Assembly (NCBI GenBank): GCA_934101865.1
Contig: CAKOSA010000002.1
Coordinates: 27,983 to 91,982 of the forward strand
DNA: 64,000 nucleotides
Source: an uncultured Bacilli bacterium
GTDB lineage: Bacteria > Bacillota_I > Bacilli_A > RF39 > UBA660
Direction of reading: 5' to 3'
Position 1 is the stretch's first letter. Every line of letters starts with the position of its first letter. A program made the translations under genes and the position numbers. Below, piece after piece: positions 26,528 to 34,011 of the stretch. A model generated the notes under the pieces. The model was not told the origin of the DNA. It saw only the letters and a list, made by a program, of their open reading frames with translations, and did not search any database.

Positions 26528-26909
26528 AGAAATAATATCCTATCTCATAATTGGCGTTTTAACAACCATAGTCAGCCTTGTAAGCTATTGCCTATTAACA
26601 ATAACCATTCTATCACCAAATAATCCCATAGAACTAACCATAGCAAATATAATATCTTGGATACTATCTGTCCTATTCGCCTATATAACTAATCGAAAAT
26701 ACGTCTTTCAAAGTAAAGATAAAAACATATTAAAAGAAGCATCCAAATTCACCTTAAGTAGAGTTACAACTCTTATAATAGATATCCTCTTAATGTTCAT
26801 ATTCGTAAGTTTATTACACTTTAATGACAAAATAATTAAATTATTAGTTCAAGTAATAATCATTATCTTAAATTATATATTTAGCAAACTATTAGTATTC
26901 AAAAAATAG
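26502..26909 (+). CDS. GtrA/GtcA-family membrane protein
   Basis: A 135-residue protein with four membrane helices and family features 'SYLIIGVLTTIVSLVSY', 'ANIISWILSVLFAYITNRKYVF' and 'RVTTLIIDILLMFIFV'. GtrA proteins are thought to flip undecaprenyl-phosphate sugars across the membrane. GTG start with AAAGGAG upstream, inside the end of the GT2 gene. Last gene of the operon; a terminator overlaps its final codons. Confidence 0.9.
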   Translation: MKEIIKRNREIISYLIIGVLTTIVSLVSYCLLTITILSPNNPIELTIANIISWILSVLFAYITNRKYVFQSKDKNILKEASKFTLSRVTTLIIDILLMFIFVSLLHFNDKIIKLLVQVIIIILNYIFSKLLVFKK

Positions 26910-26920
26910 TTTGCTTTTTT
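26883..26920. terminator. Terminator between gtrA and the convergent ATPase gene
   Basis: AGCAAACTAT and ATAGTTTGCT form a 10-bp stem followed by TTTTT on the + strand; the minus-strand gene ends at its edge. Confidence 0.8.
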
Positions 26921-28166
26921 ACAAATCCAAACTATTTTTATTAAGCAAAAACTCCTGTATTCCTATTATAAGAATACCATCATCATTTCTCCACAACTTA
27001 ATATTATCCTTTACAACAATAATCTTCTTAAAACTATCTCCTATATTATTAAGAGACTTCGTTTCTTGTAACGTCTTTTCTGGTGTATCCAAATTAAGAG
27101 CCGACTGTATATAATATCTCTTATTACCCTGATTACACACAAAATCAACTTCTAATTGCTTTCTATTATTACCCTCCCTAGTTTCAACAACACCAACATC
27201 AACATTATAACCCCTAATCAATAACTCATTATAAATTATATTTTCCATTAAATGATTTTCTTCTTGTTGTCTAAAATTAAGTTTAGCATTCCTTAAACCA
27301 ATATCAGCAAAATAATATTTTTGAGGGGTTTGAATATACTTCTTACCCTTAACGTCATATCTCTCTGCCTTCTCTATCAAAAAAGCATCAAGCAAATAAT
27401 CAATATACGAAATAATAGTATTTTTAGATATGTCAGTTATACCATTACTAACAAAAGTATTATATATCTTTTGAGGATTAGTTAAAGAACCAACTGATGA
27501 AGCCAATATATTTATCAAAGTATCAAGAACGTCTGGCTTATCAATATTGTTTCTATCCACAATGTCCTTTTTATAAGTCAAATCATATAAACTAGTTAAA
27601 TACTTACTCTTCTGCTCATCAGTACGTTGTTTTAAAATTAAAGGCATTCCACCATAAGTTACATATTCATTCCAAGCCTCGTATCTATCACCATCAAATG
27701 CATTAACAAATTCTGCAAACGATAAAGGGTATATTCTAACCTCATCACTACGTCCCCTAAACTCAGTAATAATATCACTCGATAAAAATCTCGAATTACT
27801 ACCTGTAACATATACATCAATATTCTTCTCATACAAAAGACCATTCAAAACAAACTCAAATCCCTCCGTTAGCTGTATTTCATCAATTAAAACATAATAC
27901 ATATCTGAATCAATAATTTTAGAAAAAATATATTCATTTAAAAGCTTTGAATTATGATATTTCTTATTTTCTTCCCTATCTAATGCTAGTTTAATAATAT
28001 GATCGTCTTTAACACCACTTTCAATTAAATAATTGTAAAATATAATATTAAGCATATAAGACTTACCACATCTTCTAATTCCCGTTAATACCTTAATTAA
28101 GCCATTTTCTCTTCTAGCAATTATTTTATTCAAATAATCATTTCTTTCAATAATATTTTCATTCAT
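26919..28166 (-). CDS. AAA ATPase with DUF4143 domain
   Basis: About 415 residues. The N-terminal ATPase has Walker A 'GIRRCGKSYML' and Walker B 'MYYVLIDEIQL', sensor-like 'VYVTGSNSRFLSS' and 'GRSDEVRIYPLSFAEF'. The C-terminal DUF4143 domain carries an endonuclease-like pattern 'NIIYNELLIRGYNVDVGV' and 'EVDFVCNQGNKRYYIQ'. I start at the second Met because GAGGAGGTG lies 9 nt upstream. The family is common, mobile and of uncertain function; possible NTPase-nuclease. Its promoter lies between two 37-bp repeats. Confidence 0.88.
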   Translation of the reverse strand: MNENIIERNDYLNKIIARRENGLIKVLTGIRRCGKSYMLNIIFYNYLIESGVKDDHIIKLALDREENKKYHNSKLLNEYIFSKIIDSDMYYVLIDEIQLTEGFEFVLNGLLYEKNIDVYVTGSNSRFLSSDIITEFRGRSDEVRIYPLSFAEFVNAFDGDRYEAWNEYVTYGGMPLILKQRTDEQKSKYLTSLYDLTYKKDIVDRNNIDKPDVLDTLINILASSVGSLTNPQKIYNTFVSNGITDISKNTIISYIDYLLDAFLIEKAERYDVKGKKYIQTPQKYYFADIGLRNAKLNFRQQEENHLMENIIYNELLIRGYNVDVGVVETREGNNRKQLEVDFVCNQGNKRYYIQSALNLDTPEKTLQETKSLNNIGDSFKKIIVVKDNIKLWRNDDGILIIGIQEFLLNKNSLDL

Positions 28167-28184
28167 AGAAAACACCTCCTCTTT

Positions 28185-28297
28185 CATTGAACTTTTTTGC
28201 CGTTTACGTCACTTTTGTTCAATAACATTATATTATTATTTAATAATTAAGTCAACACTTCATTGAACTTTTTTGCCATTTCCGTCACTTTTGTTTA
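28185..28297 (-). promoter_or_regulatory. Promoter flanked by two 37-bp direct repeats
   Basis: CATTGAACTTTTTTGCC plus 20 more bases occurs at 28185-28221 and again at 28261-28297 with four differences. Between them the minus strand has TTGACT (28250-28255), 17 bp, TATAAT (28227-28232). One repeat is upstream of the -35 box and the other lies in the leader just before the ribosome binding site, an arrangement suited to repression by looping or autoregulation. Confidence 0.75.
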
Positions 28298-28384
28298 GTC
28301 ACTTATACTATTTACTAAAAATAAAAATATATCCCCCATTTGCATTTTTTTCCCCTTTATAATATAATAACCTTGGTGATTAAT

Positions 28385-29509
28385 ATGAAAACAATTGGCC
28401 TCATAGCCGAATACAACCCCTTCCATAACGGACACTTATATCAAATAAATAAAATAAAAGAACTATACCCCGATAGCACCCTCATCGTCGTCATATCACC
28501 AACCGTAACCCAAAGAGGTGAACTATCCCTAATAAACAAATACGACAAAACCAAAATATGTCTAGATAACAACATCGACATCGTTATCGAACTCCCCTCT
28601 ATTTTCGCAATGCAATCCGCCGATACCTTCGCAAGAGGGGCCGTTACCATATTAAATAAACTAAATATCGACATCCTTGTCTTCGGTACCGAAGAAGAAG
28701 ACCTATCAAAATTAAAAGAAGTAGCCAATCTCCAAAAAAAAGAAAATTTTGATAAAGAAGTAAAAAAGAATATAGATGCTGGTCTTAACTACCCAACTGC
28801 CCTAAGCAAAGTAATCAAAAATACCCTCGGCTACACCATTACCTCTCCCAATGACCTCCTCGCCGTATCCTACCTAAAATACCTAGACAATAACATAACT
28901 CCCCTTAACATCAAAAGAACCACATCCTATAATGGTACTGATATAAAAGACAATATTACCAGTGCTACCCACCTAAGAACAATGCTAAAAAAAGGTACCC
29001 CTATCACTCCCTTTATCCCCAACTATAACGAAAAATACATTCATAACATTGACGACCAAACCATATATAACTACCTAAAATATAACATCATCACAAACTC
29101 AAACTCCCTAAACAAATACGTTGACGTAACCGAGGGCATAGAAAACCGAATAATCAAACACCTCCAAACCTCCCCAACAATGCTCGACCTAATCACAAAC
29201 ATCAAAACCAAACGCTACACCTACAACCGCATCAGCCGAATGCTCTCCCACATACTCCTTTCCCTAACCAAAGATATGGTAAATAACATAAATGTAGATT
29301 ATATAAGAATTTTAGGCTTTACCCTACGGGGACAAAAACACTTAAAATCCCTCAAAAAAAATATAGACATTCCCATTATAACTGGCTATAAAAAGAACAT
29401 ATCCAAAATACTAGATTACGAGTTAAAGGTAAGTAGTATATATAGCCTAATTACTAAGGACAACATCCTTCCCCTAGAATACAATAAAAAACCCATAATA
29501 AAGAAATAG
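28385..29509 (+). CDS. tmcAL: tRNA(Met) cytidine acetate ligase
   Basis: A 374-residue nucleotidyltransferase-like enzyme that forms N4-acetylcytidine at the wobble position of elongator tRNA-Met with acetate and ATP. The HxGH motif is in 'GLIAEYNPFHNGHLYQI'. 'VISPTVTQRGELSLINKYDK', 'IELPSIFAMQSADTFARGAV' and 'LVFGTEEED' are family features, and a C-terminal RNA-binding region has 'RYTYNRISRMLSHILL'. The first 15 codons of the longer frame are dropped because GGTGATTAAT precedes this ATG. The + strand is C-rich here. Confidence 0.93.
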   Translation: MKTIGLIAEYNPFHNGHLYQINKIKELYPDSTLIVVISPTVTQRGELSLINKYDKTKICLDNNIDIVIELPSIFAMQSADTFARGAVTILNKLNIDILVFGTEEEDLSKLKEVANLQKKENFDKEVKKNIDAGLNYPTALSKVIKNTLGYTITSPNDLLAVSYLKYLDNNITPLNIKRTTSYNGTDIKDNITSATHLRTMLKKGTPITPFIPNYNEKYIHNIDDQTIYNYLKYNIITNSNSLNKYVDVTEGIENRIIKHLQTSPTMLDLITNIKTKRYTYNRISRMLSHILLSLTKDMVNNINVDYIRILGFTLRGQKHLKSLKKNIDIPIITGYKKNISKILDYELKVSSIYSLITKDNILPLEYNKKPIIKK

Positions 29510-29522
29510 AGCCTTTACTTGC

Positions 29523-29552
29523 AAAAGAAAAAGACTCTATTTCTAAAGTCTT
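29523..29552 (-). terminator. Terminator of the third TasA-like gene
   Basis: On the minus strand AAGACT and AGTCTT pair and are followed by TTTCTTTT. Confidence 0.6.
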
Positions 29553-30231
29553 AAGCACCTAGGTTAATATCGCCTTTAAGTTGTCCACCACCAGCAGTAG
29601 AGTTAAATACTATACTACCTTTGAAAGACTGTTCTTGTTCATCATCTTGTGCTGCACCGTCAGTATTACTTAACCATAAAACTAAGTAATAAGTAGCCTT
29701 AGTAGCAAGTTCTGGTGTACCCTCTGCTACAGTAAACGAATCACTTCCACCATCAAATGCGAAGTTAGAATCAGTTGTACCAGTAATAGCAGTAGCATTT
29801 GAACCACTAATAGCTTGTAAATTACTATCTAAAATTTGATATTTTAAATTAGTAAATCCATTAGTTTCAGCAGTTAATTTACCAGTAAGTGACATAGCAG
29901 AACCAGTATTAGAAATAGTTATTTTGTAAGCTTTACAAACTAGGTAACCATTTTTATCAACACAGTTATTTAAGTCTTCATCAACAGCCTTAATAATATT
30001 ATCATCATCAAGTGGAATTAATGCCTTGTAACCTTCTTCCGTCTTAGTAGCTGTTGGTCTTGCTTGTTCAACACTCATACCTGCTGAGAACTTATAAGAT
30101 TGTACTTCAACAGGAGTATCATTACTAAGTTGGGCTGTGAAGTATGCAAATGTTGCACCTACTATTGCTACGATTAATGTAAGAACACTAACTATAATTA
30201 AAAATGTTCCACTACCCTTTCTTTCAGTCAT
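29551..30231 (-). CDS. TasA/camelysin-like secreted protein 3
   Basis: A 226-residue protein. The N-terminal hydrophobic segment with 'LIVAIVGATFAYFTAQ' matches the SipW-dependent signal peptide of TasA/CalY family proteins. The mature part has a beta-sandwich pattern with 'CVDKNGYLVCKAYKITISNTG' (paired cysteines seven apart) and 'YYLVLWLSNTDGAAQDDEQEQSFKGSIVF'. TasA-type proteins form matrix fibres. It has its own promoter (TTGCAA, 17 bp, TATTAT) and terminator. Paralogues lie at 30315 and 31031. No sipW gene in the window. Confidence 0.8.
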   Translation of the reverse strand: MTERKGSGTFLIIVSVLTLIVAIVGATFAYFTAQLSNDTPVEVQSYKFSAGMSVEQARPTATKTEEGYKALIPLDDDNIIKAVDEDLNNCVDKNGYLVCKAYKITISNTGSAMSLTGKLTAETNGFTNLKYQILDSNLQAISGSNATAITGTTDSNFAFDGGSDSFTVAEGTPELATKATYYLVLWLSNTDGAAQDDEQEQSFKGSIVFNSTAGGGQLKGDINLGA

Positions 30232-30263
30232 CTTTCTTATCCTCCTTTACTATAATAATAATA

Positions 30264-30306
30264 TCAAAAAAACGCGAAAATTGCAATAGGTTTTCACGTT
30301 TTTTTC
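30264..30306. terminator. Bidirectional-type terminator between TasA-like genes
   Basis: AACGCGAAAA and TTTTCACGTT form the stem with an A run on one side and a T run on the other, so it can act for the minus-strand gene to its right. It also contains the -35 region of the next promoter. Confidence 0.7.
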
Positions 30307-30314
30307 ATAATTCA

Positions 30315-30908
30315 TTATTCCTGATTTATATTAGCTGATAATTTAGACCCATCTATCGCCTGATATGTTATACTAGCACTAAAACTACCACTAGCATCCT
30401 CTTCATCCTGTTCTTTATCTAAATTAGAAAGCCAAATAACCAGTATAAAGTCCTTAACTTCTCCCTTTTTCAAGTCAAAACTATTACCAAGAGATAAATT
30501 ATTACCATCACCAGTCGAAGTAGCCTCTTTATAAATATTACCATCACTATCCATAATAGCATAACTCATATTAACAACATCCTGTTTATTAAAATCCATA
30601 ATACCAGTTAAATTAAGATCATCACCATTATTAGCAAGGCTTATTCTAAACGCTGTACAAGCACGATTACCACTATTATCCACACACTTATTAGCATAAG
30701 CCTTTGATAAATCAGCATCATCCATCGGTATAAGACCCTTACCACCAAACTCCGGTGTAACACTCATATTAAGTGAAAACTTAAAAGCCTGTGTTTCTAC
30801 ATCATTATCCCCCTTTAAAGTAGCACTAAAATATGCAAACGTTGCTCCTATCATCGCCACTATTAAAGTAAGAATACTAATAACAATTCCAAAGTATTTA
30901 TTACCCAT
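30315..30908 (-). CDS. TasA/camelysin-like secreted protein 2
   Basis: A 197-residue paralogue of the genes on either side: 'LIVAMIGATFAYFSATL' signal segment, 'NKCVDNSGNRACTAFRISLANNG' cysteine pair and 'DFILVIWLSNLDKEQDEEDASGSFSASI'. The start is placed at MGNKYF, which AGGAG precedes; the 13 upstream codons of the longer frame lack a ribosome binding site. Promoter TTGCAT, 17 bp, TATTAT. Confidence 0.8.
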   Translation of the reverse strand: MGNKYFGIVISILTLIVAMIGATFAYFSATLKGDNDVETQAFKFSLNMSVTPEFGGKGLIPMDDADLSKAYANKCVDNSGNRACTAFRISLANNGDDLNLTGIMDFNKQDVVNMSYAIMDSDGNIYKEATSTGDGNNLSLGNSFDLKKGEVKDFILVIWLSNLDKEQDEEDASGSFSASITYQAIDGSKLSANINQE

Positions 30909-30968
30909 ATCTATTCTCCTATCTTTACTATACATTAATAATACCAAATTTTAACTAAAAATGCAAGC

Positions 30969-30994
30969 AAAAAAAACAGATAGTACAAACTATC
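30969..30994 (-). terminator. Terminator of TasA-like gene 1
   Basis: GATAGT, 4-nt loop, ACTATC, then TGTTTTTTTT on the minus strand. Confidence 0.8.
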
Positions 30995-31030
30995 CATTTT
31001 ATATCAAATCTACAAAATGTAAATTATTAA

Positions 31031-31672
31031 CTAATCACCAAATTTAGCAGTAATACCAGTAGATGCAGATCCATCACTGTTTACACCATTAAATGTAACA
31101 TTACCAGTAAATGTTTTACCAGCATCGTCGTCATCTTGGGCAGCGTTAGTTTCTTCTAACCATACTACTAAATAGAAATCGTGAGTACCTTTTGCTGTTA
31201 ATGCTTGGTTATCAGTAATAGTACCTTCAGTTCCTTGATTAACAGTAGTTGCACTTGCGTTTACTGTTGTAGCATCAGTTAATACTTGCCATTTCATATT
31301 TTTAGCAGTACTAGTTAAATTCATAGTACCTTTAACGTTAAGACCGATATCAGCACTTCCGTTTGTAACTGTCACTTTGTAAACTTGGCAAACTGTATTT
31401 CCGTTGGCATCAATACAAGATTTAGAAGATGTACCAGTTACACCTTTCTGAAGGTCAGTATTTAACATTGGAACCATATTTTTAGCAGTACCAGTGTCAG
31501 ACACTCTTGAAATTGCTATAGCAAGTGAAGCTCCACTAGCAGTAGTACCAGTAACATCTTGATCGTTAGTAGCACTAGCACTGAAGTATGCAAATGTTGC
31601 TCCGATAATAGCTACTATTAAAGTTGCTACACCTATAACACCATAAAAGATGCCTCTTCCATTGTTTTCCAT
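31031..31672 (-). CDS. TasA/camelysin-like secreted protein 1
   Basis: A 213-residue paralogue: 'LIVAIIGATFAYFSASAT' signal segment, 'SCIDANGNTVCQVYKVTVTNG' cysteine pair, 'FYLVVWLEETNAAQDDDDAGKTFTGNVTF'. Strong AAAGGAGG. It is the first of the three tandem copies; each has its own promoter and terminator, so doses can be set separately. Biofilm fibre or pilus-like surface polymer is the family expectation; no assembly gene lies nearby. Confidence 0.8.
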   Translation of the reverse strand: MENNGRGIFYGVIGVATLIVAIIGATFAYFSASATNDQDVTGTTASGASLAIAISRVSDTGTAKNMVPMLNTDLQKGVTGTSSKSCIDANGNTVCQVYKVTVTNGSADIGLNVKGTMNLTSTAKNMKWQVLTDATTVNASATTVNQGTEGTITDNQALTAKGTHDFYLVVWLEETNAAQDDDDAGKTFTGNVTFNGVNSDGSASTGITAKFGD

Positions 31673-31699
31673 TATTTATAATCCTCCTTTACATTAATA

Positions 31700-31728
31700 A
31701 TCATATCAAAATATTTCATAAATTGCAA
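31700..31728 (-). promoter_or_regulatory. Promoter of TasA-like gene 1
   Basis: TTGCAA (31723-31728), 17 bp, TATGAT (31700-31705). The same TTGCA(A/T)-17-TAT(T/G)AT design precedes the two paralogues. Confidence 0.65.
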
Positions 31729-31870
31729 TACCTTTTCATCACTTTTTTATAAAATTTTCACTATACTTTACACCCATATTACATAGTTATTAAACAAAAT
31801 ATACAAAAAAGTCCCATTTTTCGGTATTCCACTATTATAATTAACACTTTAAAAAATAATATACATAATA

Positions 31871-31894
31871 GAAAAAAAGTAGCCTTAACTACTT
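31871..31894 (-). terminator. Terminator of the AlbA_2 gene
   Basis: AAGTAG, 6-nt loop, CTACTT, then a run of T on the minus strand; overlaps the stop codon. Confidence 0.75.
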
Positions 31895-33562
31895 CTTCAC
31901 ATTGCTAAGTACCCACTTAGAATTTCTATCATTACCAACATTAATAATTTTACCCTCATCTCTAAGTTTGCCAAGTAAATACCTAATCTTATTATTAACT
32001 TGTGTATTACTCAAAGATTTAGGCAATTTAGGCTTAATCAATCTATTAATTTCATCCCTATCGGCACTACCAAATGTCTTTATATATTCGTATATATAAT
32101 CCATATAATAAGAATTGTCCAATCCCTTTGTATCCATATATCTACTCTTTTCATCTGTTATTTTAGCAATATCAGAAGATATATATACATTAGGATACCT
32201 TCCTTCAATCAAATTTTCTCTTTTAAGATAATCACACTGTTCCTTAGTAATACTGTATCTTTTTTGAACTCTATCTAAAAGAATAACACTCTCTATATCA
32301 AGATTAGTTTTCTCACAAAGTATCTTCGTATATTTCTCATCTATAACTTTTCCATATAAAGTAACTATAACTCTATTAGGGTTACTCAAATCATAATCCG
32401 GAAGTGGAAAAAACTTATTTCTTTGAATATTAAACACTCTTCTTATACCACTACCAACTGTATCAATCATATTCAAATTAACCATAGCATTAGCTAAAAA
32501 CTGATTTCTATAATAAGGAGAAGAAAAACCAACTTTCAAAACATTTTCTATCGTACCAGGTATAAAATTGCCCTCATTAGAAATAATCAATTTATCCTTA
32601 TATTCTGCAATATTTATAGAACCCTTTAAGTTATAATTTTGGTGAGCAATACAATTATTTATAAGTTCCCTTAATGTAAAATTATCATATTGGTCTACCT
32701 CATTAGGAAATAAAGTATTTTCATTAACCATATATCTATACCTTAAATTTCTAATTTTATCCTTTGCCTTAATAGAATTAATAATTAGTGGAATACCAAA
32801 ATGCTCATAATCAATAACATTAAAATCATCATAAAGTTTCCAAGTAATTCTAGGATTATACCCATTAAGGAGGTAATCATCGTCGTTTTTACCCAATAGT
32901 ATCATAGCCGCATAAGTAATTTCACCATTTAACGTAACCTTTGCCTTATTTAAAAATTCAATGTCAGACATATTATCAATTTCATTGGCAATATCTCTTC
33001 CTTCATATTTCTTTTTAAATTGCAAGCGAGCAAAACTAATAGCTTCCTTATCAAGATTATCAATAGTAGCACCTCTAATAACCTGCCTAGACCAATCATA
33101 ATTAGCCGTAGCCCTAATCTGCTCCGCTTTGTACTGTGATAAGGGTGTTAGTGACTCACCAGTTCTACTATAAGCAATTCCTTTCCAACAAATAGGATTT
33201 CCAGCTGCGGCAGGTACTTGAAACAAAATAACTCTTTTAGAATTAACATTTAAAGTGTATATTTCGATAAAAGATATACCATCCGTAGTATTATCAGATA
33301 TTTGCTTTTTTACTTCATTAAAATTATTATCATACCTAAAATTAGTATTAACTATATTATGAGTTTTATCATCAATACCAAATACTATCCATCCATATTG
33401 TCTATTTCTTAAATTAGCTTCATTTCCCAGTGCAGAAAAGTATTTACCTAATTTATCTATATCAAAATTATTTTCAGCTTTTTTAAACTCCACGCACTCG
33501 CCTTCCTCATTACTAAGAAGGTCATTTAGTACTTCCATAATTTCTTCGTTATTTTTTATCAC
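31889..33562 (-). CDS. AlbA_2 / divergent-AAA-type putative DNA-binding regulator
   Basis: A 557-residue protein. The N-terminal AlbA_2 (Schlafen-like) domain has 'EGECVEFKKAENNFDIDKLGKYFSALGNEANLRNRQYGWIVFGIDD'. A GHKL-like part follows with 'TLRELINNCIAHQNYNLKG' and 'ISNEGNFIPG'. C-terminal winged-helix-like segments follow ('SITKEQCDYLKRENLIEGRYP', 'RDEINRLIKPKLPKSLSNTQVNNKIRYLLGKLRDEGKI'). Family members are annotated as ATP-binding proteins or transcriptional regulators. The promoter region to its right contains an array of TGTAGAA boxes that may be its binding sites. Confidence 0.8.
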   Translation of the reverse strand: MIKNNEEIMEVLNDLLSNEEGECVEFKKAENNFDIDKLGKYFSALGNEANLRNRQYGWIVFGIDDKTHNIVNTNFRYDNNFNEVKKQISDNTTDGISFIEIYTLNVNSKRVILFQVPAAAGNPICWKGIAYSRTGESLTPLSQYKAEQIRATANYDWSRQVIRGATIDNLDKEAISFARLQFKKKYEGRDIANEIDNMSDIEFLNKAKVTLNGEITYAAMILLGKNDDDYLLNGYNPRITWKLYDDFNVIDYEHFGIPLIINSIKAKDKIRNLRYRYMVNENTLFPNEVDQYDNFTLRELINNCIAHQNYNLKGSINIAEYKDKLIISNEGNFIPGTIENVLKVGFSSPYYRNQFLANAMVNLNMIDTVGSGIRRVFNIQRNKFFPLPDYDLSNPNRVIVTLYGKVIDEKYTKILCEKTNLDIESVILLDRVQKRYSITKEQCDYLKRENLIEGRYPNVYISSDIAKITDEKSRYMDTKGLDNSYYMDYIYEYIKTFGSADRDEINRLIKPKLPKSLSNTQVNNKIRYLLGKLRDEGKIINVGNDRNSKWVLSNVKK

Positions 33563-33670
33563 AATATCCCTCCATTCAATAATATTGTACCATATATTTA
33601 GTTTTTTTGAGCCATTATTATTATTTTTTTATCATTTTATTATACTTATAATTTTGCCCTGAAAATTATA

Positions 33671-33885
33671 AGTATAAATGCAGATAAATATAAATAAATG
33701 TAGAACTTCTACACCTAAATGTAGATAAATGTAGAACTTTTAACCCAAAATGTAGAACAATACCGCAATTTTTACATAATTTTACTCTTTTTTCTGCATT
33801 TTTACCCCTTTTTTCTACATTTTCTCCACTTTTAAGCCACTTTTTCTACATTTCTTCTACATTTCCAAATTTATTTCTACATTTT
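33671..33885. repeat. Array of AAATGTAGAA boxes
   Basis: Four close copies of AAATGTAGA(A/T) point right (starting about 33696, 33717, 33727, 33748; a weaker AAATGCAGA lies at 33677) and five TTCT(A/G)CATTT copies point left (about 33792, 33813, 33844, 33855, 33876). One pair makes a perfect TGTAGAAcTTCTACA palindrome at 33699-33713. The array fills most of the 450-bp gap between the AlbA_2 gene and the coiled-coil gene. It looks like a cooperative operator or iteron cluster. Confidence 0.75.
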
Positions 33886-33974
33886 TCTATTCTTCCCCCT
33901 ATTCTTTTCTCCACTTTTCTTCATATACAAAAATACGATATTTTCCTATCTTTATATTTAGAAATCCCCATATA

Positions 33975-34002
33975 TAAAGAAAAAGACCCCATACAGGTCT
34001 TT
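33975..34002 (-). terminator. Terminator of the ATPase-operon distal gene
   Basis: AAAGACC, 7-nt loop, GGTCTTT then TTCTTT on the minus strand. Confidence 0.8.
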
Positions 34003-34011
34003 CCATCATCT

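Noticed and set aside
33671..33885. TGTAGAA array considered as a CRISPR array
   Set aside because: Repeats are only about 10 bp, spacing is irregular and orientation flips midway; no cas genes in the window.
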